Of a stretch of 64,000 bases of DNA, positions 22,863 through 32,862 are shown in pieces. The position numbers were made by a program, and so were the translations under genes. How positions within the stretch are numbered: the first letter of the stretch is position 1; each line of letters starts with the position of its first letter. Source of the stretch: Panax quinquefolius (Eukaryota > Streptophyta > Magnoliopsida > Apiales > Araliaceae); NCBI GenBank assembly GCA_020205615.1, contig CM035165.1, forward strand, positions 83,514,005 to 83,578,004, given 5' to 3'. The notes below the pieces were generated by a model. That model saw only the letters and a program-made list of their open reading frames with translations, did no database searches and was not told where the DNA came from.

Positions 22863-23008
22863 TTGATCTCGAAGCAGGCCATAAAACACAGAGACATATG
22901 TTCCATGCCCAAGAAGATTGGAATCAGAGAAGCCATCAGTAGAAGATAAAATTTCTTCATATATGAAAATCACAGGCTTCTCCATGTCAAAGACATCATT
23001 TCCTATAA
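22863..23008 (-). pseudogene. Exon fragment of a LysM receptor-like kinase
   Basis: A TTGCAG acceptor precedes 146 bases reading VIGNDVFDMEKPVIFIYEEI and LSSTDGFSDSNLLGHG, TYVSVFYGLLRDQ, followed by a GT donor at 22862-22861. This is the start of a kinase domain (glycine-rich loop G-H-G-T-Y-V-S-V) and closely fits the LysM-domain receptor kinase group (LYK3-like, chitin and related signal receptors). The normally conserved third loop glycine position has V. No further kinase exons, transmembrane or LysM segments are visible, so it is an isolated fragment. Confidence 0.7.
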
Positions 23009-23252
23009 CTGCAAGAAATTTGTAAAGTACAAGATGTCATACTCGCTTACCTATACGAAATATAGAATCACCATTTCAATACGAGAAAACTGTTGATTAC
23101 AGATGAATCATAAAAATGAGGTAATTAGATTATGACACAATAACAAGCCCAAATAAATTACTTGTATTCACAAGATATACAAATCTGAGCTTAATTTAAA
23201 TTTTTTCAACGAAAACTAACAAAATCCCTAAAAATATAAAACTAAAAAGTAC
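23009..23252. other. Intron-like sequence downstream of the 14-3-3 exon
   Basis: AT-rich and noncoding. It begins with the GT donor of the 14-3-3 relic (23252-23251) and ends at the acceptor of the kinase exon, so unrelated exons share one 'intron'. Confidence 0.5.
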
Positions 23253-23750
23253 ATGAGCAGCCTTATAAGAATTCACAGTTTCCCCAGTCGCCTCCTTCCG
23301 CTCATCACCAACCTTAAACTCCGCCATATACCTATGGTAGTCCCCCTATATCTTCAAATAAAACACCTTCGACTCACTCATGGAAGCCGACGGCACCAGA
23401 TACGACTCCAACAGCTTTAGAATCCCTACGCAGACATCGAAAAGCTCCAACTCAACTTTAGATCTGTAGTCCTTCGCTAGCACCACGTGATCATCGTTCT
23501 TCCAAGATTCCTCCTTCTGCTCGATCGACGACACGATTCTTCAGGCGTCTCGGAGCGAGTCGATGACATTTTTGTCATCCACAGAGAGGAGGTTTCGCTC
23601 CTCCACGGTCAGCTCGGCGGCCGGAGTCGAGCCGACCACCAGCTTCTCCATGAACTGGACCATCTCTTCATACCGCTCCGCTTGCTCCGCCAGTTTCGCC
23701 ATGTATACATACTGTTCTCTGGTTAGGTTTTCAGGTATTGTAATCGCCAT
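23253..23750 (-). pseudogene. 14-3-3 protein first exon, two premature stops
   Basis: From an ATG at 23750 the minus strand reads [46 protein letters not shown], then a TGA at 23543-23541 where the family has tryptophan. It continues [57 protein letters not shown], then a TAG at 23348-23346, and [20 protein letters not shown]. It ends at a GT donor at 23252-23251 where plant 14-3-3 genes commonly have an intron. 14-3-3 proteins are dimeric phosphoserine-binding regulators. Frame is kept throughout, so decay is by point mutation only. The remaining ~90 residues of the protein are not found. Confidence 0.9.
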
Positions 23751-25379
23751 TGAAATTGGATTGAAGAGACGAGGGAGACTGATGAGAGAGAAATTGGAAA
23801 GAGATTGTTCTGTTCTTGCCCTTTTCCTCGATGAGATATATGCATTTATCGTAATTTATATTAACCGTCAGATTGAGATGGTGATGTGGCATCGACAGTA
23901 GGTTTTGATTGATATCATTGTGAACGACGCCGTTCGTCTATGGAGAATCATTTCGGATATATAAGAGAAGGTGGGCCGTAAATGGCGAAAAAGAAAAGAA
24001 ATTCACATAAAATTTAGGGACGTAAATCGAGTAGAACTAATCCGAAAACCTTATTGCTCATGTTCTCATGTCTCAACTCGGATCAAAAGAAAGATGCTCA
24101 AATTCAAACTAAAAATTTCATATAGCGTTCAAATTCGACTCGTTTTAATACTCATTATTATTCAATTTAATGTTGCTCGAATCACTATAAGTTAATCGTA
24201 ATTTTTTGTATTTAAATTTATGTTTGAGATATATTATTAAAAAAAGAAACATGAAACTAAAAACATAAAAACTTTAATTTCATTGATATATAAAAAGCAT
24301 GTTACAAAATTAAAATGATTTACTAAAATATATATTTTTATAATATTAGTTCTATTTTATGCTATGTTTGATACTACACGACTGGATGTTGCTCGACTCA
24401 TTTAAAATATAAAAATATTTTTATTTTTATTTTTAAAATAAAACATACATATTATAAATATTATAATATTAATATTTATTAATATTATACATATTATAAA
24501 TATTTTCTACCTCATTTTTAGCATTTGCATACTATATCCACGTGTGTCTGATTATTTGATTCCACGTCATTTCCTTGATTTTTTTAAAATGTCATATAAG
24601 AAATAAATAAACAGACATCCATTAAATTTGACGAAATGACCCAATTAAGCTTTTTTTTTAAAATAACAGTGGACCTATTGCATTTTTTTAAAGTACAGTG
24701 GCTCAATGTTTACAACTCGATTAACACAATGGGGTAAAGGTAATTTTTTTTCCAATTTGCAAGTATTAGGAATTTGGCTGACTGGCTTGCAACGTAGGAA
24801 ATAACTTGTTTCGTTTTTTTTTTCAAAACCCACGTAGGAAAATTGGTCCAATTTTTTAACGTCCGTGAGTAAAATTGGACGGAATGGCTTGATTAACAAT
24901 TTTTAAAAAACATAGTGGGCCAATTGATTTTTTTAAACTACAGTGACTAATTGCTTAAAATACGAGACCACAATGGGATAAATGTGCTTTTTCCCGTTTT
25001 TATGTGATTTCGGAGGTGATTTCAGTTCTTTGCTCAACCTTTGTCAAAACTTATATATGTAAAAAATGAGTTACAAGAAAAAATTCATATAAATTATTTT
25101 AGAAATTAATTACTTTTAAAAAAAATTATAAGTGAGAGAATATGGTCATTATAAATTACATTCAATTTACTACAAACTTTAATTTTTTAAAATTAGAAAA
25201 TATATCTATATGTGCTCAATTTTAATTTCAAAAATTATAAATCTGACCAAAAAATTAAAATTGGACACTTATTTTGAGACAGAGGAAGTAAAACATTTCA
25301 CTGTATAAGTTTGCGTCCAAATAAATAATAATTTTGAAATGAAAAATGATGCGTTTTGGAAAAAAAGGTCAAAACATGC
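23751..25379. other. AT-rich intergenic sequence with one internal repeat
   Basis: No gene supported. The first ~200 bases could be the promoter or 5' leader of the 14-3-3 relic. Two related blocks at about 24625-24750 and 24870-24990 share 'aaaacatagtgggccaatt'-type and 'taacaatgggataaatg'-type phrases, a diverged tandem repeat. Poly-A and poly-T runs are frequent. Confidence 0.45.
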
Positions 25380-25775
25380 TTATTGGGTTTATCTTAATTT
25401 TGGGCAACAATTTACTAGTCGTTGCAAAAAATTATACAAAATACGCAACGAAATTTTTTTATTGACAATGAATGTAGCCCATATTAGGATACGAAATATA
25501 GCAAAAAAATAATTTTTTGCCCAAGATGAGGAGAAATAACATCGTCCAAAAAAAAATTAAATATGCAAGATTTATTTTTCCCACTAACAAATTGGGAACG
25601 GAATTTTGCAACAACCTATGAATTTCGTTACGAAAAATAAAAGCCTTTTAGAAACTAAAACGAATGAAAAATTATGTTGCTAAATATGCATTTTGGGCAA
25701 CGACTTTATAAGTCGTTGCTCGATAAATCGTTGCTAAATGTCCATTTTTTTGTTGGATTAATAGAAGAGGAAGCG
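25380..25775. mobile_element. CACTA-like subterminal repeat region, second family
   Basis: Short words CGTTGC and GCAACG recur in both orientations (near 25418, 25445, 25710, 25727, 25742). The right end, read on the minus strand, is CCAACAAAAAAATGGACATT followed by TAGCAACG, close to the CACTACAACAAAAATGG ends common among plant CACTA elements. The CACTA terminus itself is degraded. The repeat words differ from those at 19912-20590, so this is probably another family. Sequence from here to 25937 is unassigned. Confidence 0.45.
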
Positions 25776-26779
25776 TTTACGTCGTAACCACTAGTGCGAC
25801 TTAATCGGTGCGGTTGGTCGGTTTTTGACTAAATGGAGGTTGCTAATGATAAAAGAAAGACTGGTGACGTCACTTGGATACAAGTTTGTTTGGAAAATTT
25901 TTTGCCACCATATAAAAATGTGACGTCATTGCATACTTGTCGACGTCAGGATTTTTAGATGTCCCTTTCTGTTACTTGTTCTTTGGTGTTCTCATTTTTA
26001 GGTGCGATTTGTTTGAAAAAACAAGTGAAAAAGGTCCGACATGTATAATGTCGATGATGGCCTGTTAAGAGTCGCCAGTTGGTTTTTTAAATGGTTATAC
26101 CAACATAACCGAGAAAAGGTTTGCACATTGACCCAGTGATGTGACACTGCTAAACGGGTCGATGAAACCGAGATTCATTAGGGTCCGGGGACTTGGTTAT
26201 GCGGAGGGAAGATGTTAGGCACCCCCGACATCCGTATTACCACGGTGACCACCTCTTTTCAAGAAACTATTATTTGAATGTGTGTGTGTGTGTGGGTCAA
26301 TGTGTTGTTATTTGGAAGTAGTGCGAGGCCTCGTTCGAACCTATATACACAGGGTTTGAATTTATGTAAAAATTCTTATTTTAGCAAGATATAGCAATGA
26401 TGTTTTATAAAAAGGTTTTTCAAACCCTGATGCTTAATAATAATTGAGACCTTTTACACTCCTATTTTATTAAGTGTTCGGCTTGATTGATTTTATTTTA
26501 CAGATGCGAGGCATCCGTACGAAAATAATGTACAAAATAATGCCGACTTCCTCGTGGGTATGTAACCATCTAATGAAATTCAAACATCGCAAAATAATTT
26601 ACAAGCTGCTTACAGCTAAAAATGTCCATCAACCGAATCTAGATCCAATAGGCTGAATCTATGATCACATGATTCCTAGGCGCATAAGATACCACAATTT
26701 GTAAAAAAGCAGTAAACATGTATATATATAAAAGCTGTAAATATATATATACAGACATGATCACCAACCACGAAGCACC

Positions 26780-26970
26780 TCCATGGGGGATCAGAAATGT
26801 AAATAAAGCTGTTAAAAGCTATCAACCGCCGCAGAGGAAACTCCAGGCAGGACAAAACGTAAATGAAGAAAAAGAATATGGCCAACCGCCACGTAAGGAA
26901 ACTCCAAAGGGATTTAAATGTAAATAAAGTCGTAAAAGCGATCAATCGCCACGAAGGAAACTCCAGACAG
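26780..26970 (-). repeat. Degenerate ~75-base tandem repeat in the LTR
   Basis: About three to four units share ATCAACCGCC..GAGGAAACTCCAG and GTAAATAAAG.CGTAAAAGC phrases. Confidence 0.65.
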
Positions 26971-26974
<4 letters not shown>

Positions 26975-27029
<55 letters not shown>

Positions 27030-27268
27030 AAAGCAAGTAGTAAACGCACTCGGATGTAGAATTGAGCTCTTCAACAGTAGTTCGACCACGATTCATATAT
27101 ATAAATATATATAAAGAGAATAAACGCATGCAGGATGTAAAATCGTGCTCATCGAATGTAGTCCGAAACCACGTTCATATATATAAATATATATATATAA
27201 GCGAGTAAACACTCTGCATCAAGTTCAGGTTCATCGAACAAAGTTCTACACACGATTAATATATATAA

Positions 27269-27320
<52 letters not shown>

Positions 27321-27381
27321 GAAAATAAACGCGCCTGCATCAAGTTCAGGCTCAATCGAGGCATAACTCGATAATGTTAGT

Positions 27382-27441
<60 letters not shown>
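26975..27441 (-). repeat. Tandem units separated by long (AT)n runs
   Basis: Four units of roughly 60-80 bases share TAAACGC..TGCAT/GGATG and CA/CTCATCGA..GTAGT/AAGT phrases and are divided by AT runs, the longest at about 26976-27027, 27277-27315 and 27385-27441. The (IY)n-rich open frames in this stretch are translations of the AT runs, not proteins. Confidence 0.85.
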
Positions 27442-27444
<3 letters not shown>

Positions 27445-28158
27445 AGCTGAAACAAAACCACGGACCAAAGTCCGGGCAAATGCGCGCAACACGACTCTCA
27501 ACGTGAAGAAGGGTGTGTGCAGAGATGAAGAGAAAGACTCTAAAGTCTGTGAGAAGGCTTACAGTTGACTGCCAAAGATGACTTCTATATCTTTAGAGTG
27601 GGTAAACACTGGCTTTTGTAGGTACAAAAGGGATATATGTGAGGTCACATGTGTTTAAAATGAGAAAGTACACTGCATAGGGTGAGTGCAGAGCAAATTA
27701 GGCAGGGCTTCCTCGCTGTTTTCTCTTACAAAATGGGCATCCCAAGCCCTCTATTTATAGACAATTTAGAATATTAGGTGTACTGCTTGGCCGAGCCGCA
27801 GTGTACCAGAGGCAACCCGGGTGGGCAGGGGTTTTTTGGGTCAGTCGTCAAGAAAGCACGTGCACTCAGCAATCGTAATGTCCACTCGAACTTTCAGAAG
27901 TGCAATTCGGGCATCCGTTTGAGGTATACATGACCTATTTCGGATCGCCGTTGTCGGGAGTTGTGCGATGGCATGGGATCAAAGTTTATACGAAGTCATT
28001 GAAGATGAGACGATGCCCTCTGGTCTTCAAGCTTCAACTTTCATTCGTTACCCCGCACAATAGTCACTCGAGATTGGTTAGTCTTGTGGGACATCGTTGC
28101 GTAGAGATGTTGAGACGACGTGGCATGGAATTGCGTTGGCTAGATGACGATGTTGCCC

Positions 28159-28620
28159 CTTACCGGTGTTATCGCTGGATTGGGCTGATAAAACAGACGT
28201 TGCTCAGGCTTCGCTGAGATTGGACTGCTGCAATTTGTTGAAGGTCCTCATTGTCATCTTTGAGGTGTGTCTGTCTTCCCGATGTTATCACCGGGTTGGT
28301 ACAGTGTATCTCGTTGTGAGAGCCGAGATTAAAGCTGGTTGCATTTGAAACAAACATTTCCGGGGTTATCGCCAAAACTTCATACCTTGGGGTTATCACC
28401 AAGGTTTGTGGCTATTCCCATGGCTGGGACTGAGACTGGATACCTCGGGGTTGTCTCCGAGATTAATCGGTCTTCTCCGGTGTGTGTTCCGGTATTGGAT
28501 CTGCATGCCTCGGGGTTATCTCCGAGATTGGAATTGTTACTCCTGCAGTGTGATCCCGGTTGATTTGAACTTCCCAGAGTATCCCAGATGGATATGGATT
28601 GTCTTTCAGGTTCCCTCTTA
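28159..28620 (-). repeat. Tandem array of ~11 mini-hairpins in LTR copy C
   Basis: The equivalent of 18111-18420. Examples are CCTTGGGGTTATCACCAAGG (28393 region), CTCGGGGTTGTCTCCGAG, CTCGGGGTTATCTCCGAG, CTCAGGCTTCGCTGAG and CCCATGGCTGGG. The arms vary, but in most units both sides vary together. Confidence 0.8.
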
Positions 28621-28682
28621 AAGACTTAACTGTCCTCCTGCAATTTTAGTGACAGGTGTACAGAAAATTTCGAGTGTCTACA

Positions 28683-28697
28683 GATGCCCCTCTTTAT
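28683..28697 (-). promoter_or_regulatory. Polypurine tract of the Ogre-type element
   Basis: The minus strand reads ATAAAGAGGGGCATC immediately before the LTR start TGTAGACACTCG. It fixes the orientation of the element and the inner boundary of the 3' LTR. Confidence 0.88.
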
Positions 28698-29074
28698 CAT
28701 ACTCATGCATGGCGATGCATGGGTAGGATAAAGAATCCTAGACACTTGAAACACAATAAGACAAATATGGTACTATGGGTAGCAAAATGATACAAATGTA
28801 TGATGTATGATGCTTACCAGATTTGATGTGTAAGCTGAATCTGTTAGGATGTTGATGTTGGAGTTATCACCAAATTCCTGTGTTCTTGATAACGACTTGA
28901 TCCTGAAGAGGTACCTCTTATGTGAAAGAGATCTATAGGGATAAAGCTTGGTCTGTTTGAGGATGTATATAACATATTCCATCATCTATCCTCTTTGATA
29001 ACGTTGACCTCTCCTGGTTAGTATTGCCAGAATATGTCACGATTCTGTTGGATTCACTGCCAACAACAAATGCT
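28698..29074. other. Noncoding sequence inside the polypurine tract
   Basis: No coding sequence or repeats recognised. It lies between the polypurine tract and the first hairpin array. Confidence 0.5.
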
Positions 29075-29560
29075 GTCAGGGATGCCTGACCTTCGTTGAC
29101 GTGTACTTCACCGACATGTGAATCAACGGCTGAAAAATCCTATGGGATATACTGTCAAGGTTGCTTGACCTTCGCTGACGTGTGAATCAACGGCTGAGAA
29201 ATCCTTTGGGATATACTGTCAAGGTTGTTTGACCTTCGCTGATGTGTGAATCAATGGGTGAGGCTCTATGAGTAGATTTTCAAGGTTGCTTGACCTTCGC
29301 TGTCGTGTAGATCAATGGAGCATTATGTTGTGACCCCCGCAGGGGATCCGTTGGGGGAATATGAGTAATTGAGCATGAAATCCTCGAATAGCTCTAAAGC
29401 TCTGATAGGTTTAATTGCTATCGACAAAGGTAACGTCAAGGCTACTTGACCTTCATTGATATATGTGTCAACGGCTTAAATGTATGTTGTAATCCCCTGT
29501 TGGGGCTTCACATTGAAACCCCCGTTGGGGACTCACGTTGTAACCCCCGTCGGGGATCTA
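29075..29560. repeat. Two interleaved families of tandem mini-hairpins
   Basis: Family 1 has about six units of GTCAAG GTTG CTTGAC followed by CTTCGCTGACGTGTGAATCA and ACGG, spaced 60-80 bases in the regular part (29075-29320), with a further copy at 29433-29448. One unit reads GTCAGG GATG CCTGAC, a paired change on both arms. Family 2 has units such as GACCCCCGCAGGGGATC (29332-29348), AATCCCCTGTTGGGGCTT (~29490), AACCCCCGTTGGGGACT (~29517) and AACCCCCGTCGGGGATCT (~29542). Confidence 0.8.
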
Positions 29561-30537
29561 CGTAGAGTAGCGACCGAAATTGGTTGCATTGGACCTGCAG
29601 AAGGTATTGCTGGATGTGGTTTGTAACAAATGAGATCATTGGCAGAGTATACCTCATGTTCGGGTGACTACCAATGGGCGATGTACATACTCAAAGTTTC
29701 ATCTGAGAAGACCAGGATTGTATGCTATTTTGCTCAATCGCGTGGCATTTTTATTCCTGATTTGACCTTTCTAGTCCGCAAGAACTCCTTTGTAACTCTC
29801 GAATCGGATCGAGCCGAGGAGGGTGGGACCCATAAAAGGGTGCCGCAGTGCACATGTCTTTGCTGTAGTAGAGTGAGCTCGCTACCAACCGTGGATGATA
29901 AAATCCAGCAGGTTGGTCTCACAAGTCATTTTCAACTTGTCGCGCGAAGAGTAATCCGTGAGCCTCCTTCAGATCTGCTGAGTTCGGGATATTTTCTGCA
30001 AATTCTGTCACCATAAAAGTGTTTTACACTATCCTGGTAACGTATGCATGTATTTTTTCCAGTTTTTATGCGTTGGATTTTGAGTTATAGCATGAAATGC
30101 ATCCAAACACATAGTAGTGATTATGTATGCACAAATAACTTGATAAAACATATTCAACATAGTAAATGTTAGTATTGAACCATGCTGAACATAATGATGT
30201 AAAAAATTTTATCTTTTGAGACAGTCAAATTGGCACCTATTTCTGCTATTTTTGTCCTATTTGAGGTCCAATGAGCAAAGGTAGAAAGGCAAAGTACTCC
30301 TGATATTGAGGTTAACCTTATGCATGTATGATTTTGATTTTTAATGCACATATTATGTATATGACTTTGGGGGCGGTGTCTTTATTGAATGGCCACCTAG
30401 ACATGCCTATGTGCATGTGGATAATCCTATTTTCAAAGGGGACTATGTCAAAAAATTTTCAAATGTAGGCATTGGGTAGTCATGCATTTTAACTCTATTG
30501 TATGTTAAAGTAAATGCATGCATGCATATAGTCATAA
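29561..30537. other. Sequence upstream of the antisense gene cassette
   Basis: No recognised domain. Short frames at 29630-30016 and on the other strand resemble nothing known. On the plus strand it precedes the antisense genes and so would contain their promoter and leader. Several ATGCATG-rich words occur near 30410-30540. Confidence 0.35.
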
Positions 30538-32557
30538 ATGCTTTTTAGAAAGCTCCAGGTAAGGAAATACCACACCCTTTCTGAGGTGATTTGGAGACTT
30601 GTTACCCAGATATTCATAGATCCGGATCAGCCGAGTAGTTTCCATAGGACCACTTCTGGCGTACGGCGAAGGGCTTCTGAAGTGCCTCATCCCCGTTCTG
30701 TCAGACAGCCTCGTCGGTTGGTGGAGGCCGTGATTCATCTTGTCCGGGTAGACGTGCCAGACGTTGAGGACGAGGAGGCAGATATTCCAATTGAGGATCC
30801 CGCTCTTGCTACACATGTCCCTCGTAGGGAGCTCCCGAGTATTCAGGTGGCAAACCCAGAGCTGCTGGATGATTGGAGTAGACATCCATCAATGTATTTG
30901 CATGCTAACGAGGTATGGCGTTAGACTTTGATCCTCCTTCTTTCAAAGGGTTTTTTGATGTTGATCTGCATTTCATGCAGGTTTTGGGTTTTACACAGCC
31001 TCGAGGGAACTGGTTCAGCATTCACTCCATGTACCAGCCGCTTCATCCTGACTATAGAGCGGTAGTGCATGAGTGGGGATTCGGGGCATTCTTCTCTATC
31101 CTTCCCCGTTGTTGTCCCTAGGGTTACCTCAGGGCATTGTCTGAGCGATGGTTTCATCATATTCAGTCACTCCATCTGCTGGATTGCGAGGTGATGATGA
31201 CGCCTATGGATTGGCGATTTATCATATGTATTGAGTTTGGAGGGGAGCCGATTGCCTTGCATGGCGTAATATTATTCTACCGCCGCCGGATCCTTGTTAG
31301 GAGTTCGACGAGGCGCCAAGCGCGTGATTGTCCATTCTGGTCCTTTGAGCGTAGATGCTATGACGGGCTTTTGAGTGAGCCCATGCTTGATGATGTTAGA
31401 TTCAGGGATCGCGTTTTGCGACGATTATTCTTGATGATCATTAGAGGCTGCTTCATAGCAGATAACTCTTCTACGGTGTCTTTAGCTTTGATTAGCGCCA
31501 CACGTGATGTGGACCGTATTGGGGAGTATGATTGGGGCTCCTATACCTTTGCCTATTTCCTCCGGGGCATGCGTATGCTCTCACAGGGTTTGGCCAAGGC
31601 TTGGCTAGGCTTTTACCCGTTTCTGCTGGTGAGTATTTCTCTTGTCATTTCCTATTTAGAGATTATGAGTGTTTACTGATAGCAGATATTTTGCCATTGT
31701 GTTGGCAGTTTAGGGCCTATGAGAGGCTCCCATGCTTGTGTCCTGTAGGTGTGTTAGGTTTAGATACCTATCCACAAGGACGACGATGACACCATTCTAT
31801 TTTGCCAGAGGTCCCTGTAGCTGAGGGCATCACTCACTGCCGTATGCAGCTGGAGTTGCTGACAGCTAACACCATCACATGGATTCCCTATTTAGGGGAA
31901 CACTTGACCATAGGCTTTGAGGATGGGTACCCGACTGGAGTCGAGTACTTGATTTCCACCAGGAGAGTTCCTCTCTTCACAGATGGAGGCTGGGAGCTCT
32001 ATTTAGGAGAGTGTATTATTAGGAGCACCACATGGGAGATCCGTATGCCGATCTTGCCGCCTGCCAGGCGTCATTGGCCTGTATCACAGTCACTCGTCAC
32101 TGATATCCCATTGTTGGGGGTGGACGGTTTTGCATTGTCAGAGGGTCCATGTACTCAGGAGACATTCCAGCGATGGTGGTTCCCTAGCACTATTGGAGCC
32201 CAGTCCCGCGCCACACAGTTTATGGGGGATATGGTTCCAAGATCCTTGATGATGACGGATTGGATAGCTTGTGTCCGAGATTCGACTCATATAACCCAGA
32301 TTGATAGTTTGACCCGACAGTTGGACCAGGCACATATATTTATCCAGCATTTGGATAGAGATCCAGCAGAGGCGGAGTCATTTGTTCCTTCCAGCTCAGG
32401 CCCTGGCCCCTCAGATGACCCATTCGGCTTTGCCGGCGTAGATCCTCCATTGTATAGGCCTGACATCCCTATTGATAGAGATCTAGTGACTCAAGAGGAG
32501 TCACATCAGGTGGATAGGATTGATGACGTGGACATCGACACCTTGGTCTTCTTCTGA
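30538..32557 (+). pseudogene. Antisense plant-mobile-domain (PMD) gene, decayed
   Basis: On the plus strand, opposite to the element. Frames read MALDFDPPSFKGFFDVDLHF and VVHEWGFGAFFSILP (30915-31121), then a TAG at 31119, ALSERWFHHIQSLHLLDCEV and MMTPMDWRFIICIEFGGEPI, then DWGSYTFAYFLRGMRMLSQ (31137-31679). A GT..AG intron of about 80 bases (31629-31708) fits, followed by FRAYERLPCLCPVGVLGLD. A TGA at about 31788 comes next, then VPVAEGITHCRMQLELLTAN and a serine-proline-rich acidic tail (31802-32557). The EWGF..ALSERW..MTPMDW..FGGEP and DWGSYTFAYFLRGMRM blocks are those of the aminotransferase-like plant mobile domain. The 30538-30924 frame may be its N-terminal part. At least two nonsense changes inactivate it. 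Confidence 0.68.
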
Positions 32558-32862
32558 TGTGTATTCTCGTTATATCTTTGGATAGGCCTCTGTTAGATAT
32601 TGGGTGGCTGTGCCCCATTCTCGCTATATCTTTTGATAGGCCTCTGTTAGTAGTAGGGCGTCTGTGCCCCATTTCCTATACTTATAGCTGTACAGAGATG
32701 ATATATTAGATGATGATATACTTAGGAATGTATGCACAGTTTTTTCATTCCCTATATCATATTTCCATCCATTATCTGCTATGCATGAATCATGTTATGC
32801 ATATGTATGTATGTCCAGAGATATTCAGCATTGACCCCTGGATGGTCTTATGACACGGCCGC
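32558..32862. repeat. Spacer with a short direct repeat
   Basis: Two copies of 'ttgatagg cctctgttag' plus 'ggcgtctgtgccccat' (about 32580-32675) lie between the two antisense genes, a ~70-base duplication. There is no coding sequence. Confidence 0.6.

Larger units (their letters stand above)
25938..28682 (-). repeat. 3' LTR of the Ogre-type structure (copy C)
   Basis: Plus-strand limits are TGTCGACGTCAGG and GAGTGTCTACA, so in element sense it runs TGTAGACACTC...CGTCGACA with TG...CA ends. It is 2745 bp. It is directly followed on its right by the element's polypurine tract. It contains two tandem repeat systems and a hairpin array, listed separately. Confidence 0.88.

Noticed and set aside
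22742..22960. A 72-residue hydrophobic frame on the minus strand
   Set aside because: The kinase exon occupies another frame of the same strand with family motifs and splice sites; the hydrophobic frame is incidental.
23253..23750. Functional 14-3-3 gene
   Set aside because: Two in-frame stop codons and no following exons.
19912..25775. One CACTA element spanning both subterminal-repeat regions and carrying the gene exons
   Set aside because: The two ends have different subterminal words (GTGACG against GTTGCG) and different terminal sequences, so I could not support a single element. Kept only as a hypothesis.
26676..27568. Several open frames of 60-137 codons with long IYIYIY runs on both strands
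   Set aside because: They are translations of (AT)n microsatellites inside an LTR, with no domain and no coding context.
29630..30016. 128-residue plus-strand frame upstream of the PMD gene
   Set aside because: No recognisable motif and no clear link to the downstream gene; listed only as leader sequence.
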